From an uncultured Clostridia bacterium (GTDB taxonomy: Bacteria; Bacillota; Clostridia; Christensenellales; Borkfalkiaceae): a stretch of 13,096 bases of DNA. Positions within the stretch are counted from its first letter, which is position 1, and the number at the start of each line of letters is the position of its first letter. The position numbers and the translations under genes are program-made. Shown in pieces: positions 1-5,730 of the stretch. Location: NCBI GenBank assembly GCA_937912025.1, contig CALDOZ010000054.1:1-13096 (forward strand), in the 5' to 3' direction. Below the pieces are notes generated by a model. The model searched no databases. It saw only the letters and a program-made list of their open reading frames with translations, and was not told the origin of the DNA.

Positions 1-96
1 AAAGTAGGGCGAGAAAGCCCGTCTCAGTATGACACCACGGGAGATGTTTCGAAAGCAGAGCAAGAAAGTCCGTCTAACATCGGTAAAGCAATTTAA
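1..96 (+). CDS. C-terminal tail of an open frame cut by the window edge (possibly a repeat remnant)
   Basis: Frame 1 is open for 31 codons from the window edge to a TAA at 94-96. The peptide is polar and carries two copies of the pentapeptide pattern (R/Q)-E-S-P-S, 17 codons apart, which matches a DNA direct repeat of 13-24 with 64-75. No domain can be recognised. No hairpin-plus-T-tract follows the stop, which is unusual for a gene end here, because every other unit in the window has one. The stretch is also more G/C-rich than its surroundings. It could be a genuine protein tail with short internal repeats, or a dispersed intergenic repeat that happens to be open. Confidence 0.3.
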   Translation, partial: KVGRESPSQYDTTGDVSKAEQESPSNIGKAI

Positions 97-157
97 TAAA
101 ATACTATAAAAAAACTAACTATTACTTGTAAAAAATTAACTATTTTAAATTCTTGTG

Positions 158-185
158 TTGACAAAAATTTTAACTACTTTAAAAT
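158..185 (+). promoter_or_regulatory. Sigma-A-type promoter for the fucosidase gene
   Basis: A consensus -35 TTGACA lies at 158-163 and a -10 TAAAAT at 180-185, with a 16-base spacer. Transcription would start near 192, about 30 bases before the ATG at 223. Three TAACTA cores lie at 116-121, 137-142 and 171-176, the last inside the promoter spacer; they may be operator sites. Confidence 0.65.
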
Positions 186-222
186 AAAATTAAACTAAAA
201 ATTATAACGTCAAGGAGCAGTT

Positions 223-1413
223 ATGAAATATCAATACGTTAATGATTTTAAAAATTTAGGGTTTGGAATGTTTGTCCATTTTGGCTTGTATAGCGCGTTA
301 GGTAAGGGTGAGTGGGCTAAAGAAATTTTAAAAATACCATACGAAAAATATAATAAACTTATTCCCAAGTTTAAAATTGCAAAAAACTGGGCAAAAGAAC
401 TTGTAAAAACGGCTAAAAACGCAGGGTGTAGATACGTTACTTTAACAACGCGCCATCACGACGGGTTTTCGCTTTATGACACCAAAGGTTTGTCTGACTA
501 CGACGTTACGCACACACCTTTAAAGCGCGATTTAGTTAAAGAGTTTGTTGACGAGTGCAATGCTCAAGGCGTAGTTCCATTTTTTTATCACACTTTACTT
601 GATTGGCATCACCCCGAGTATAATAATGATTTTAAAAAGTATATTGATTATTTAGCGTCAAGTATTGAAATTTTATGTACAAATTATGGTAAAATTGGTG
701 GTTTTTGGTTTGATGGAATGTGGAATAAATGGGATGCCGATTGGCAAGAAGATAGACTTTACGGTATTATAAGAAAGCATCAACCGACCGCAATGATAAT
801 TAATAATACAGGACTTTCTAAGCAAGGTGAAGTAGGCCACCCACAAATTGATAGCGTTACCTTCGAGCGTGGCGAGGCGGGAAAAGTTTTAGAAGAAGAT
901 AGACCGCGCGCTGGTGAAGTTTGTGATGCTTTAAACGAGCATTGGGGTAATGCGTTATACGATATTGAATATAAAAGCGTTAATACTATTATAAAAAATA
1001 TGTTACAAGCGCGTAGCGTAGGCGCAAACTATCTACTTAACGTTGGTCCGCTCGCTAACGGTAAACTATCAAGCATAGATAAAGGATATTTTGAATGTAT
1101 TGGAAAGTGGATAAAAGCCAATAAAAACGTTTACTATAAACTTAAAAGTTGTGATATTACCGCAAGCAACGCTACTATATATACTGACGGCGAGTTTTAT
1201 TACGCAGTACTTAAAAACGGTATAACGGGTGGAACTATGGACGTAATGCCGAATTCTAACCTATATAGCGTAAAAATCAATGCAAATATTAAAAACGCAA
1301 CATATTTAGATAACGGAAAGGCAATTAAAGTTAAAAATAATTGCTTTAACGTTGAGCCGTATAATTACGGTGTAAATTTATGTTTTAGAATAGTAAAATT
1401 TAGTTTAAAATAA
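223..1413 (+). CDS. GH29-family alpha-L-fucosidase-like protein, cytoplasmic
   Basis: A 396-residue protein resembling glycoside hydrolase family 29, which removes alpha-L-fucose from glycans by a retaining mechanism. Visible family signatures are GMFVHFGLYS near residue 15 (His19), TTRHHDGFSLYDT at 75-87 with the His78-His79 pair, and FWFDG at 161-165, where Asp164 is the expected nucleophile. A TFERGE segment near 213-218 may hold the acid/base Glu; this is inferred from spacing only. The GEVC...WG segment near 231-242 and YLLNVGP near 270 are also typical. The start is fixed by AAGGAG at 212-217 and by the family N-terminus beginning at once. There is no signal peptide and no carbohydrate-binding domain after the short C-terminal beta domain, so it should act inside the cell on imported oligosaccharides. 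It is monocistronic, with its own promoter and terminator. Exact substrate linkage cannot be told. Confidence 0.85.
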   Translation: MKYQYVNDFKNLGFGMFVHFGLYSALGKGEWAKEILKIPYEKYNKLIPKFKIAKNWAKELVKTAKNAGCRYVTLTTRHHDGFSLYDTKGLSDYDVTHTPLKRDLVKEFVDECNAQGVVPFFYHTLLDWHHPEYNNDFKKYIDYLASSIEILCTNYGKIGGFWFDGMWNKWDADWQEDRLYGIIRKHQPTAMIINNTGLSKQGEVGHPQIDSVTFERGEAGKVLEEDRPRAGEVCDALNEHWGNALYDIEYKSVNTIIKNMLQARSVGANYLLNVGPLANGKLSSIDKGYFECIGKWIKANKNVYYKLKSCDITASNATIYTDGEFYYAVLKNGITGGTMDVMPNSNLYSVKINANIKNATYLDNGKAIKVKNNCFNVEPYNYGVNLCFRIVKFSLK

Positions 1414-1428
1414 AAAATTGATAAAATG

Positions 1429-1457
1429 CAGATTAGATTTATCTAATCTGTTTTTTT
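1429..1457 (+). terminator. Intrinsic terminator of the fucosidase gene
   Basis: The arms 1429-1437 and 1442-1450 pair over 9 bases around a TTTA loop and are followed by seven T at 1451-1457. It begins 15 bases after the fucosidase stop. Confidence 0.9.
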
Positions 1458-1460
1458 ATA

Positions 1461-1489
1461 TTGACAAATAGTAAAAATAGGCGTAAAAT
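1461..1489 (+). promoter_or_regulatory. Strong promoter of the structured leader / zinc-ribbon / SPFH unit
   Basis: TTGACA at 1461-1466 and TAAAAT at 1484-1489 are separated by exactly 17 bases. The expected start, near 1495-1497, coincides with the first base of the long stem described in the next entry, so the transcript would begin directly with a paired end. Confidence 0.8.
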
Positions 1490-1494
1490 AATAA

Positions 1495-1633
1495 TTGCGA
1501 CCTAACTTTATATTTTTACAGAAACAAATGCTTTTATCTAGGTAGAAGTGTTACTTTTCGCGTTACAAATTTTCTGTAGGAATATAAAATTTGAGTTAGT
1601 GTCGCAACTGCTTGCGAAAGTACATTTTTACAG
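1495..1633 (+). ncRNA. Structured leader RNA, candidate riboswitch or attenuator of unknown class
   Basis: Seen in sequence: bases 1495-1501 pair with 1601-1607 (7 pairs), 1502-1506 with 1595-1599 (5 pairs, one bulged base), and 1507-1524 with 1571-1588 (18 unbroken pairs, two of them G-U). The head (1525-1570) can form two small hairpins, 1531-1536/1543-1548 and 1549-1554/1562-1567, making a branched tip. The closing strand 1602-1607 can instead pair with 1612-1617 in a local 6-pair hairpin. Two sequences are duplicated: TTTTTACAG at 1513 and 1625, and GTGTCGC at 1599 and 1634, the second copy forming the left arm of the terminator that follows. These duplications allow competing helices, the hallmark of a switch. 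I could not match it to T-box, TPP, cobalamin, SAM, lysine, purine or cyclic-dinucleotide leaders. It lacks the long central bubble of 6S RNA. Confidence 0.6.
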
Positions 1634-1666
1634 GTGTCGCTTTGCATGGCAGGGCGACATTTTTTT
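1634..1666 (+). terminator. Intrinsic terminator inside the leader, before the zinc-ribbon gene
   Basis: Arms 1634-1645 and 1649-1660 form a 12-pair stem (with G-U pairs) around an ATG loop, followed by a run of seven T at 1660-1666. It ends only three bases before the GGAGG at 1670-1674 and there is no other promoter before the gene at 1682. Downstream expression must therefore come from read-through, which points to transcription attenuation. Confidence 0.85.
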
Positions 1667-1681
1667 ATTGGAGGTTTTAAT

Positions 1682-1828
1682 ATGGAAGAACGCGAAGTCA
1701 TAGTCGTAACCCAAAAAGAAGGGGACGACAAGGTTGTACAACAAGAGTACGTAGTTTGTGAAGTGTGTGGTCACGCAAATAAGCGCACTAACGGATTATG
1801 TGAAATGTGCAGTAACTATTTACATTAA
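1682..1828 (+). CDS. Small zinc-ribbon protein, function unknown
   Basis: A 48-residue soluble protein with Cys26-x2-Cys29-x10-Cys40-x2-Cys43, the spacing of a one-metal zinc ribbon (CxxCGH...CxxC). The 25 residues before the ribbon are acidic and probably extended or beta. The start at 1682 is chosen because GGAGG at 1670-1674 lies 7 bases upstream; an in-frame GTG at 1634 would begin inside the terminator hairpin and is rejected. It is the first gene after the attenuated leader and lies 15 bases before the SPFH-like gene, so the two are almost certainly co-transcribed. Zinc ribbons of this type often accompany or are fused to SPFH proteins; a role as a small adaptor of the next protein is inference. 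Confidence 0.7.
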   Translation: MEEREVIVVTQKEGDDKVVQQEYVVCEVCGHANKRTNGLCEMCSNYLH

Positions 1829-1843
1829 TTTAAGGAGAAAATT

Positions 1844-3166
1844 ATGGAAAACAATCAAATTAAGATTTACAATGACCTTTTATCTGGTGAAATCAAAATT
1901 AGCAGTTTAGACCCTACAAAAGCAACGCATAGAAACGCTGTTTACGACTACGTTAAAGATAGACCAAACATCGTTGCTAGGTTTACCGAACCAAGCGAAT
2001 ATGAATTTTTAAAACATTTAATTAAACGTGATTATAAAATTTTCGTTTACTTAAAACCTGAACAATACACTCAAGATTACGCTAAATCGTATTTTTATAA
2101 AAAAATTGAAAATTCTGATGGTTACAACCCATCTTTCTTAGGTAAAAGTTATGAAGATGAAATTACTCTTACCGTAAACTACGAAACTTATAGCGGTGAA
2201 GAAGTAATTTATTTTGATAACGACATTCAAACTATTACTCACCTTGAAACAAAATTAAGCGTTAAGTTTAAAGTTTTAGATATTGTTGCATTATTTAAAA
2301 AATTAGATATTGCTATTACTAATATCGGTTATCAAAACGTTAACGACTTCTTTACTTCATACGTTAACAACGCTTACCGTAAAGTTGTTATTAAAGCGGT
2401 TACTAAAGATAAAATCGGTATATATAAACTCAATACAATGCACGAAGAACTTCAAAAATTGATTTTTGACGAAATTGCTAAAGAGTTTGATAATTGCGGT
2501 ATTTTCGTTGAAAAAGTTTATATTAAAAAACTCACTATTGCTGAAGAAGTAAGCGATATTTTACAAAAACAAAGTTTAGTTTTATTAAACGAGAAAAACA
2601 AAAAACAACTTTTTGCCGAGTACGAAAAAATTTCTCTTGACAACTACGCTAAAAAGGCTGAAATACATAGCGCTAACCCTAACTTTGCAGTTGGTCTTAC
2701 CGAGGCTGAAAAAGACCTTGCTGTTGAAAGATATTACAAGAAAATTAAATACGAACATGGTATTGAAGACGAGTTTGGTTCTAAAAAGACTCTTGCCGAA
2801 AGAAAAGACGTTGTTGACGACGTTGTTAATAAACGCGCTGATAAGCCAAACAAAATTAAAAGTAATTTTGGCGCCGCTATTGCATGCTTCATTGCAGGCT
2901 TAATAGCAATGATTATTACTCTTACTACTGCGTTCAATTGGTACGACCAATTAATTGGATTTGGTTTTGTAACGATCTTAGTTGGTTTAGGTATTGCGTT
3001 TGCAATTGTAAGTTTTAGTGTTAGAAAAGGACAAAAAGACCTTATAGAAGAACAAAAAGCGGAAATTGAAGAATACGAGTCTATGATTAAAAACAATAGA
3101 AAGAAAAACGAGTCAAACGTTTTTGATAACATCTTCAACAATAACAACAATAACGATAAAGACTAA
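1844..3166 (+). CDS. SPFH/band-7-like protein with C-terminal two-helix membrane anchor
   Basis: A 440-residue protein. Residues about 105-245 look like a SPFH (band 7) domain: beta strands (ITLTVNYETY, KLSVKFKV), a helix with VNDFFTSYVNNAYRKVV, then an E/L-rich helix and VEKVYIKKLTIAEEVSDIL, the usual strand-helix end of the domain. Residues about 342-363 and 370-393 are two hydrophobic membrane segments forming a hairpin. They are followed by a charged coiled-coil-like stretch (396-420) and an Asn tract at 432-437. Classic SPFH proteins carry the membrane segment at the N-terminus, so this layout is reversed: a large cytoplasmic N-terminal part anchored from its C-terminus. AAGGAGA at 1831-1837 supports the start. 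The stop TAA overlaps by one base a possible ATG of the next gene. Membrane scaffold or microdomain organiser is the family-based guess; no enzymatic motif is seen. Confidence 0.6.
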   Translation: MENNQIKIYNDLLSGEIKISSLDPTKATHRNAVYDYVKDRPNIVARFTEPSEYEFLKHLIKRDYKIFVYLKPEQYTQDYAKSYFYKKIENSDGYNPSFLGKSYEDEITLTVNYETYSGEEVIYFDNDIQTITHLETKLSVKFKVLDIVALFKKLDIAITNIGYQNVNDFFTSYVNNAYRKVVIKAVTKDKIGIYKLNTMHEELQKLIFDEIAKEFDNCGIFVEKVYIKKLTIAEEVSDILQKQSLVLLNEKNKKQLFAEYEKISLDNYAKKAEIHSANPNFAVGLTEAEKDLAVERYYKKIKYEHGIEDEFGSKKTLAERKDVVDDVVNKRADKPNKIKSNFGAAIACFIAGLIAMIITLTTAFNWYDQLIGFGFVTILVGLGIAFAIVSFSVRKGQKDLIEEQKAEIEEYESMIKNNRKKNESNVFDNIFNNNNNNDKD

Positions 3167-3183
3167 TGAGGGAGGGCAGTTTT

Positions 3184-3681
3184 ATGGAAAATAATAAATA
3201 TAAAAATAATAAATTTTTTAAAGGAAATAAAAATGCAATAATTGCCTTTTGGGTTTCTACAATATTATCAGTTATTTTGATTATAACTGGTGTGATTGGT
3301 TCAATTATAGAAAATAATAGCAATAATAGCAATAATGACAATTATTACGGCAACGGCGGTTCTAATAACGCTACTCAAATGGGGATAAATACCTCTTACA
3401 CGTTAGAAGGTGGAACTAACACCTATACTGCAAGTGTATCTTCTGGTTATACGTATTATTTAGTATTTAACTGTTCTTCATCTTATATTAATTCAGTTTC
3501 GATTAAAAATGCAAACGGATATTCAATCTCTACTTATAGTGAATCTTCGTATGACAATGGTGAATGGAGGACAGTTTATAGGTTTGAGCCACAAGATTAT
3601 GGAACTGTTACAATTACTATAAGTATGAGTTCAAGCGCTGATTATTATGGTTATTATGTAATGCTTGAAAGACAATACTAA
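3184..3681 (+). CDS. Single-pass membrane or exported protein with Asn-rich linker
   Basis: A 165-residue protein. After a short Lys/Asn-rich cytoplasmic start (1-17), residues about 18-41 form one hydrophobic helix. Residues 43-65 are an Asn/Ser/Gly-rich linker, and about 70-165 is a Ser/Tyr/Thr-rich, strand-forming domain with alternating polar and aromatic residues, predicted to be outside the cell. No lipobox or sortase signal is seen. The start at 3184 is chosen because GGAGGG at 3171-3176 sits at normal distance; an ATG at 3166 precedes this ribosome site. The linker is coded partly by a 9-base tandem repeat (3313-3336). The N-terminus (MENN followed by a basic stretch) resembles that of the SPFH-like protein upstream. 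It ends the unit with a strong terminator 7 bases later. The fold recalls pre-peptidase or jelly-roll domains, but I cannot name it. Confidence 0.65.
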   Translation: MENNKYKNNKFFKGNKNAIIAFWVSTILSVILIITGVIGSIIENNSNNSNNDNYYGNGGSNNATQMGINTSYTLEGGTNTYTASVSSGYTYYLVFNCSSSYINSVSIKNANGYSISTYSESSYDNGEWRTVYRFEPQDYGTVTITISMSSSADYYGYYVMLERQY

Positions 3682-3687
3682 AAACGG

Positions 3688-3722
3688 AAAATGCAAGGCA
3701 AAAAATGCCTTGCATTTTTTTT
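3688..3722 (+). terminator. Intrinsic terminator of the zinc-ribbon/SPFH unit
   Basis: Arms 3688-3700 and 3706-3718 pair perfectly (13 pairs including the A/T base) around an A5 loop and run into eight T at 3715-3722. Confidence 0.95.
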
Positions 3723-3738
3723 AATAGTAGGCTAAAAT
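3710..3738 (+). promoter_or_regulatory. Promoter giving a leaderless trmO transcript
   Basis: TTGCAT at 3710-3715 and TAAAAT at 3733-3738 have a 17-base spacer. The -35 lies in the right arm of the upstream terminator. Only six bases separate the -10 from the ATG at 3745, so the expected start of transcription is the start codon itself; there is also no ribosome site. Confidence 0.55.
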
Positions 3739-3744
3739 ATTAGT

Positions 3745-4416
3745 ATGATTAAACCTATTGCATACATAAAATCTCCGTTTATTCAAAAATTTGGTGTTCC
3801 ACGTCAAAGCGGTCGCGCTAAAAACGTTGTGGGGTATATTGAGTTTTTGCCCGAGTTTTCAAATAAAGAAGCGTTTAGGGGTATTGAAAATTTTTCGCAT
3901 TTATGGATAATTTTTGATTTTTCTTTATCGCATCGCAACGAATTTTCTCCTACTGTACGTCCACCGCGTCTTGGTGGTAACGAAAGGGTAGGCGTTTTTG
4001 CAACTCGCTCTCCGTTTAGACCTAATAATATTGGGTTATCTTCAGTTAAGTTTGAGGGTATTGAATTTAAAAACGGCAGGGCAATATTAACAGTATCTGG
4101 CATTGATATTATTGATAATACGCCCGTTTACGACGTAAAACCGTATATTAAGTACACCGATTGCCACGAAGACGCTATTAGCGGTTTTGCAACCGATTTT
4201 GAAAATTATCGCCTACAAGTAAACGTTTCAAGCGAACTTTTAAGCGTTGTTGAAAAGAGTTTACAAGTCCCGTTAATTGAGTGTTTGCAAGACGATCCGC
4301 GCCCGTCTTATATTGATGATAATAATCGCGTTTATAAAATGAATTTTGAAAAATATCAAATTTCTTTTGTAGTAAACGAAAAGCAGTTGACGGTAACTGA
4401 AATTATTGTTTTTTAA
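3745..4416 (+). CDS. trmO: tRNA (N6-threonylcarbamoyladenosine-37) N6-methyltransferase, TrmO/TsaA family
   Basis: A 223-residue protein of the TsaA/TrmO (UPF0066) family, SAM-dependent enzymes that methylate t6A37 in tRNA-Thr to m6t6A. Visible signatures are PIAYIKSPF at 4-12, the FSHLWIIF strand at 50-57, RPPRLGGNERVGVFATRSPFRPNNIGLSSV at 72-101 (the usual proline after RPN is Asn here), the DIIDNTPVYDVKPYIKY stretch at 121-137, and the C-terminal DDPRPSY at 183-189. These cover the beta-barrel SAM site and the C-terminal tRNA-binding part, so the protein is full length. It has its own promoter and terminator. No Shine-Dalgarno sequence precedes the ATG. The substrate tRNA is taken from the family, not seen. 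Confidence 0.88.
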   Translation: MIKPIAYIKSPFIQKFGVPRQSGRAKNVVGYIEFLPEFSNKEAFRGIENFSHLWIIFDFSLSHRNEFSPTVRPPRLGGNERVGVFATRSPFRPNNIGLSSVKFEGIEFKNGRAILTVSGIDIIDNTPVYDVKPYIKYTDCHEDAISGFATDFENYRLQVNVSSELLSVVEKSLQVPLIECLQDDPRPSYIDDNNRVYKMNFEKYQISFVVNEKQLTVTEIIVF

Positions 4417-4420
4417 ATAC

Positions 4421-4468
4421 AACTATTAAATTTTAACGAGTAACGTCGTTTTAATTTAATAGTTTTTT
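4421..4468 (+). terminator. Intrinsic terminator after trmO
   Basis: Arms 4421-4439 and 4446-4464 form a long stem (12 pairs, a 2-base mismatch, 5 pairs) with a 6-base loop, followed by T-rich 4463-4475. The following 4469-4617 is A/T-rich intergenic DNA in which I see no gene. Confidence 0.85.
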
Positions 4469-4617
4469 ATTTTATAGTTTTGCTTATAAAAAGCGTAAAA
4501 ATCACAATACTATTATATATAGATAGGCGTTTTAGTAAAAAAATATCGTATTTTTTGTATATTTTAGCCTTAAAAACGGCGCAAAATAAAAAATTTTAAA
4601 AAAAGCGTCAAAAAGTA

Positions 4618-4646
4618 TTGACAAACGCATATACTGGTTGTAAAAT
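4618..4646 (+). promoter_or_regulatory. Heat-shock operon promoter
   Basis: TTGACA at 4618-4623 and TAAAAT at 4641-4646 with a 17-base spacer form a housekeeping promoter. The predicted start near 4653 lies just before the CIRCE operator, so HrcA bound there would block initiation or early elongation. Confidence 0.85.
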
Positions 4647-4656
4647 ATACTTGAAA

Positions 4657-4683
4657 TTAGCACTCACACACTTAGAGTGCTAA
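4657..4683 (+). promoter_or_regulatory. CIRCE operator (HrcA binding site)
   Basis: A perfect inverted repeat TTAGCACTC - 9 bases - GAGTGCTAA, identical to the CIRCE consensus. It lies between the promoter and hrcA, so the operon is repressed by its own first product and released when HrcA loses activity during heat stress. It is the only copy in the window. Confidence 0.98.
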
Positions 4684-4708
4684 CAGTCTAACGAAAGGTG
4701 TGCTAATT

Positions 4709-5728
4709 ATGGAACTTAGCGATAGAAAGAAAAAAATACTTCAAATAGTTGTTGACGATTATATTGATACGGCAGTTCCCGTATCAAGTAAGGCAATAAC
4801 TGAAAAGTATCATAAAAGCATAAGTTCGGCAACTATTCGTTCGGAACTTTCGGCGCTTGAAGAACTTGGATATTTAACTCAACTCCACACGTCGTCGGGG
4901 CGTGTTCCGTCGGCGGAAGCGTACAAACTCTACGTTTCAGATCTTATGATTAAGGAAAAACTCACTCAAAAAGAGTTAAATTATATTAAAACTATTTTCC
5001 TTGAAAAAGCCGATAATATAGAAAACGTTTTCAAAAACGCCGTTAAAGTTATTAGCGAACTTACAAACTACACTTCGCTTGGTATATCTGACACCAATGA
5101 TGACGATAAGGTAAGAGAAATTAAATTTTTCCGTTTTCGTCCTGAACAAGCGCTCGTGTTACTTGTTACCGACCTTAAACTTTTAAAAGACCATTACATT
5201 TCAGTTCCTAGCGAGATGACTAACGAACAACTTGACGAAGCAACCGCTATGATAAACAAACTTTTCGTTAATAAAACGTTTAAAGAAATTTGTGAGATGC
5301 AAGTTGATTTTAACGAAAGTTTTTCGGGGTATAAAACGGTATTTTTAAACGTAATTGAAGCGCTTAAAGAGTATTTTACCGCCGATACCGACGTTATTAT
5401 GGAAGGTCAAGATAAATTTCTTCAACACGCCGAGTATACTAACGTTGAAAAAATTAAAGACTTTTTGTCAGTCGTTACTAGTAAAGATAAAATCGTTAAT
5501 ATTTTAACTGACGATAATAAAGACATTAAAATCAACGTAAAAATTGGTTCTGAAGGGTATGATAAAATTCCTAAAGACTGTTCAGTCGTTTCGGCAACGT
5601 ACACGGCAAACGGTAGAAAAATTGGTACTTACGGCGTAATTGGTCCTGCGAGAATGGACTATCAAAAAGTAGTTGCCGTGCTTGAAAACGTAGGCAAAAT
5701 AATAGAAAGTATTATACAAAATAGGTAA
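4709..5728 (+). CDS. hrcA: Heat-inducible transcription repressor HrcA
   Basis: A 339-residue repressor that binds CIRCE as a dimer; in the family its DNA-binding form is maintained by GroEL. Residues 2-75 are the winged-helix domain, with SDRKKKIL, VSSKAI, the recognition helix region SSATIRSELSALEELGYL and the wing HTSSGRVPS. The rest is the GAF-like and dimerisation part, ending in ATYTANGRKIGTYGVIGPARMDY near 300-323, a conserved family block. The ATG at 4709 is preferred over an in-frame GTG at 4700 because the ribosome site AAAGGTG (4694-4700) would overlap the latter and because the family begins at MELSDR. It is the first gene of the operon, two bases before grpE. Confidence 0.97.
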   Translation: MELSDRKKKILQIVVDDYIDTAVPVSSKAITEKYHKSISSATIRSELSALEELGYLTQLHTSSGRVPSAEAYKLYVSDLMIKEKLTQKELNYIKTIFLEKADNIENVFKNAVKVISELTNYTSLGISDTNDDDKVREIKFFRFRPEQALVLLVTDLKLLKDHYISVPSEMTNEQLDEATAMINKLFVNKTFKEICEMQVDFNESFSGYKTVFLNVIEALKEYFTADTDVIMEGQDKFLQHAEYTNVEKIKDFLSVVTSKDKIVNILTDDNKDIKINVKIGSEGYDKIPKDCSVVSATYTANGRKIGTYGVIGPARMDYQKVVAVLENVGKIIESIIQNR

Positions 5729-5730
5729 TT

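Noticed and set aside
1495..1633. 6S RNA or T-box identity for the leader
   Set aside because: It has a continuous 18-pair helix rather than a central bubble, and no specifier loop or T-box sequence.
1634..1681. Upstream extension of the zinc-ribbon gene from a GTG at 1634
   Set aside because: These codons lie in the terminator hairpin and T-run, and the proper ribosome site GGAGG at 1670-1674 points to 1682.
1534..1731. Minus-strand open frame over the leader RNA
   Set aside because: It only mirrors the paired arms and the start of the zinc-ribbon gene, and it lacks a ribosome site.
2734..3150. 138-codon minus-strand open frame inside the SPFH-like gene
   Set aside because: It is antisense to the membrane helices and Lys/Asn-rich end, giving Leu/Phe/Ser-rich nonsense; no ribosome site.
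3166..3183. ATG at 3166 as start of the exported protein
   Set aside because: The ribosome site GGAGGG at 3171-3176 lies after it, so 3184 is the start.
3804..4103. 99-codon minus-strand open frame inside trmO
   Set aside because: Antisense shadow of a clearly conserved protein.
4538..4556. A/T-rich inverted repeat upstream of the heat-shock promoter
   Set aside because: It is an A-run opposite a T-run in very A/T-rich DNA, which is expected by chance.
4646..4651. TATACT as the -10 of the heat-shock promoter
   Set aside because: The spacer to TTGACA would be 22 bases; TAAAAT at 4641 has the ideal 17.
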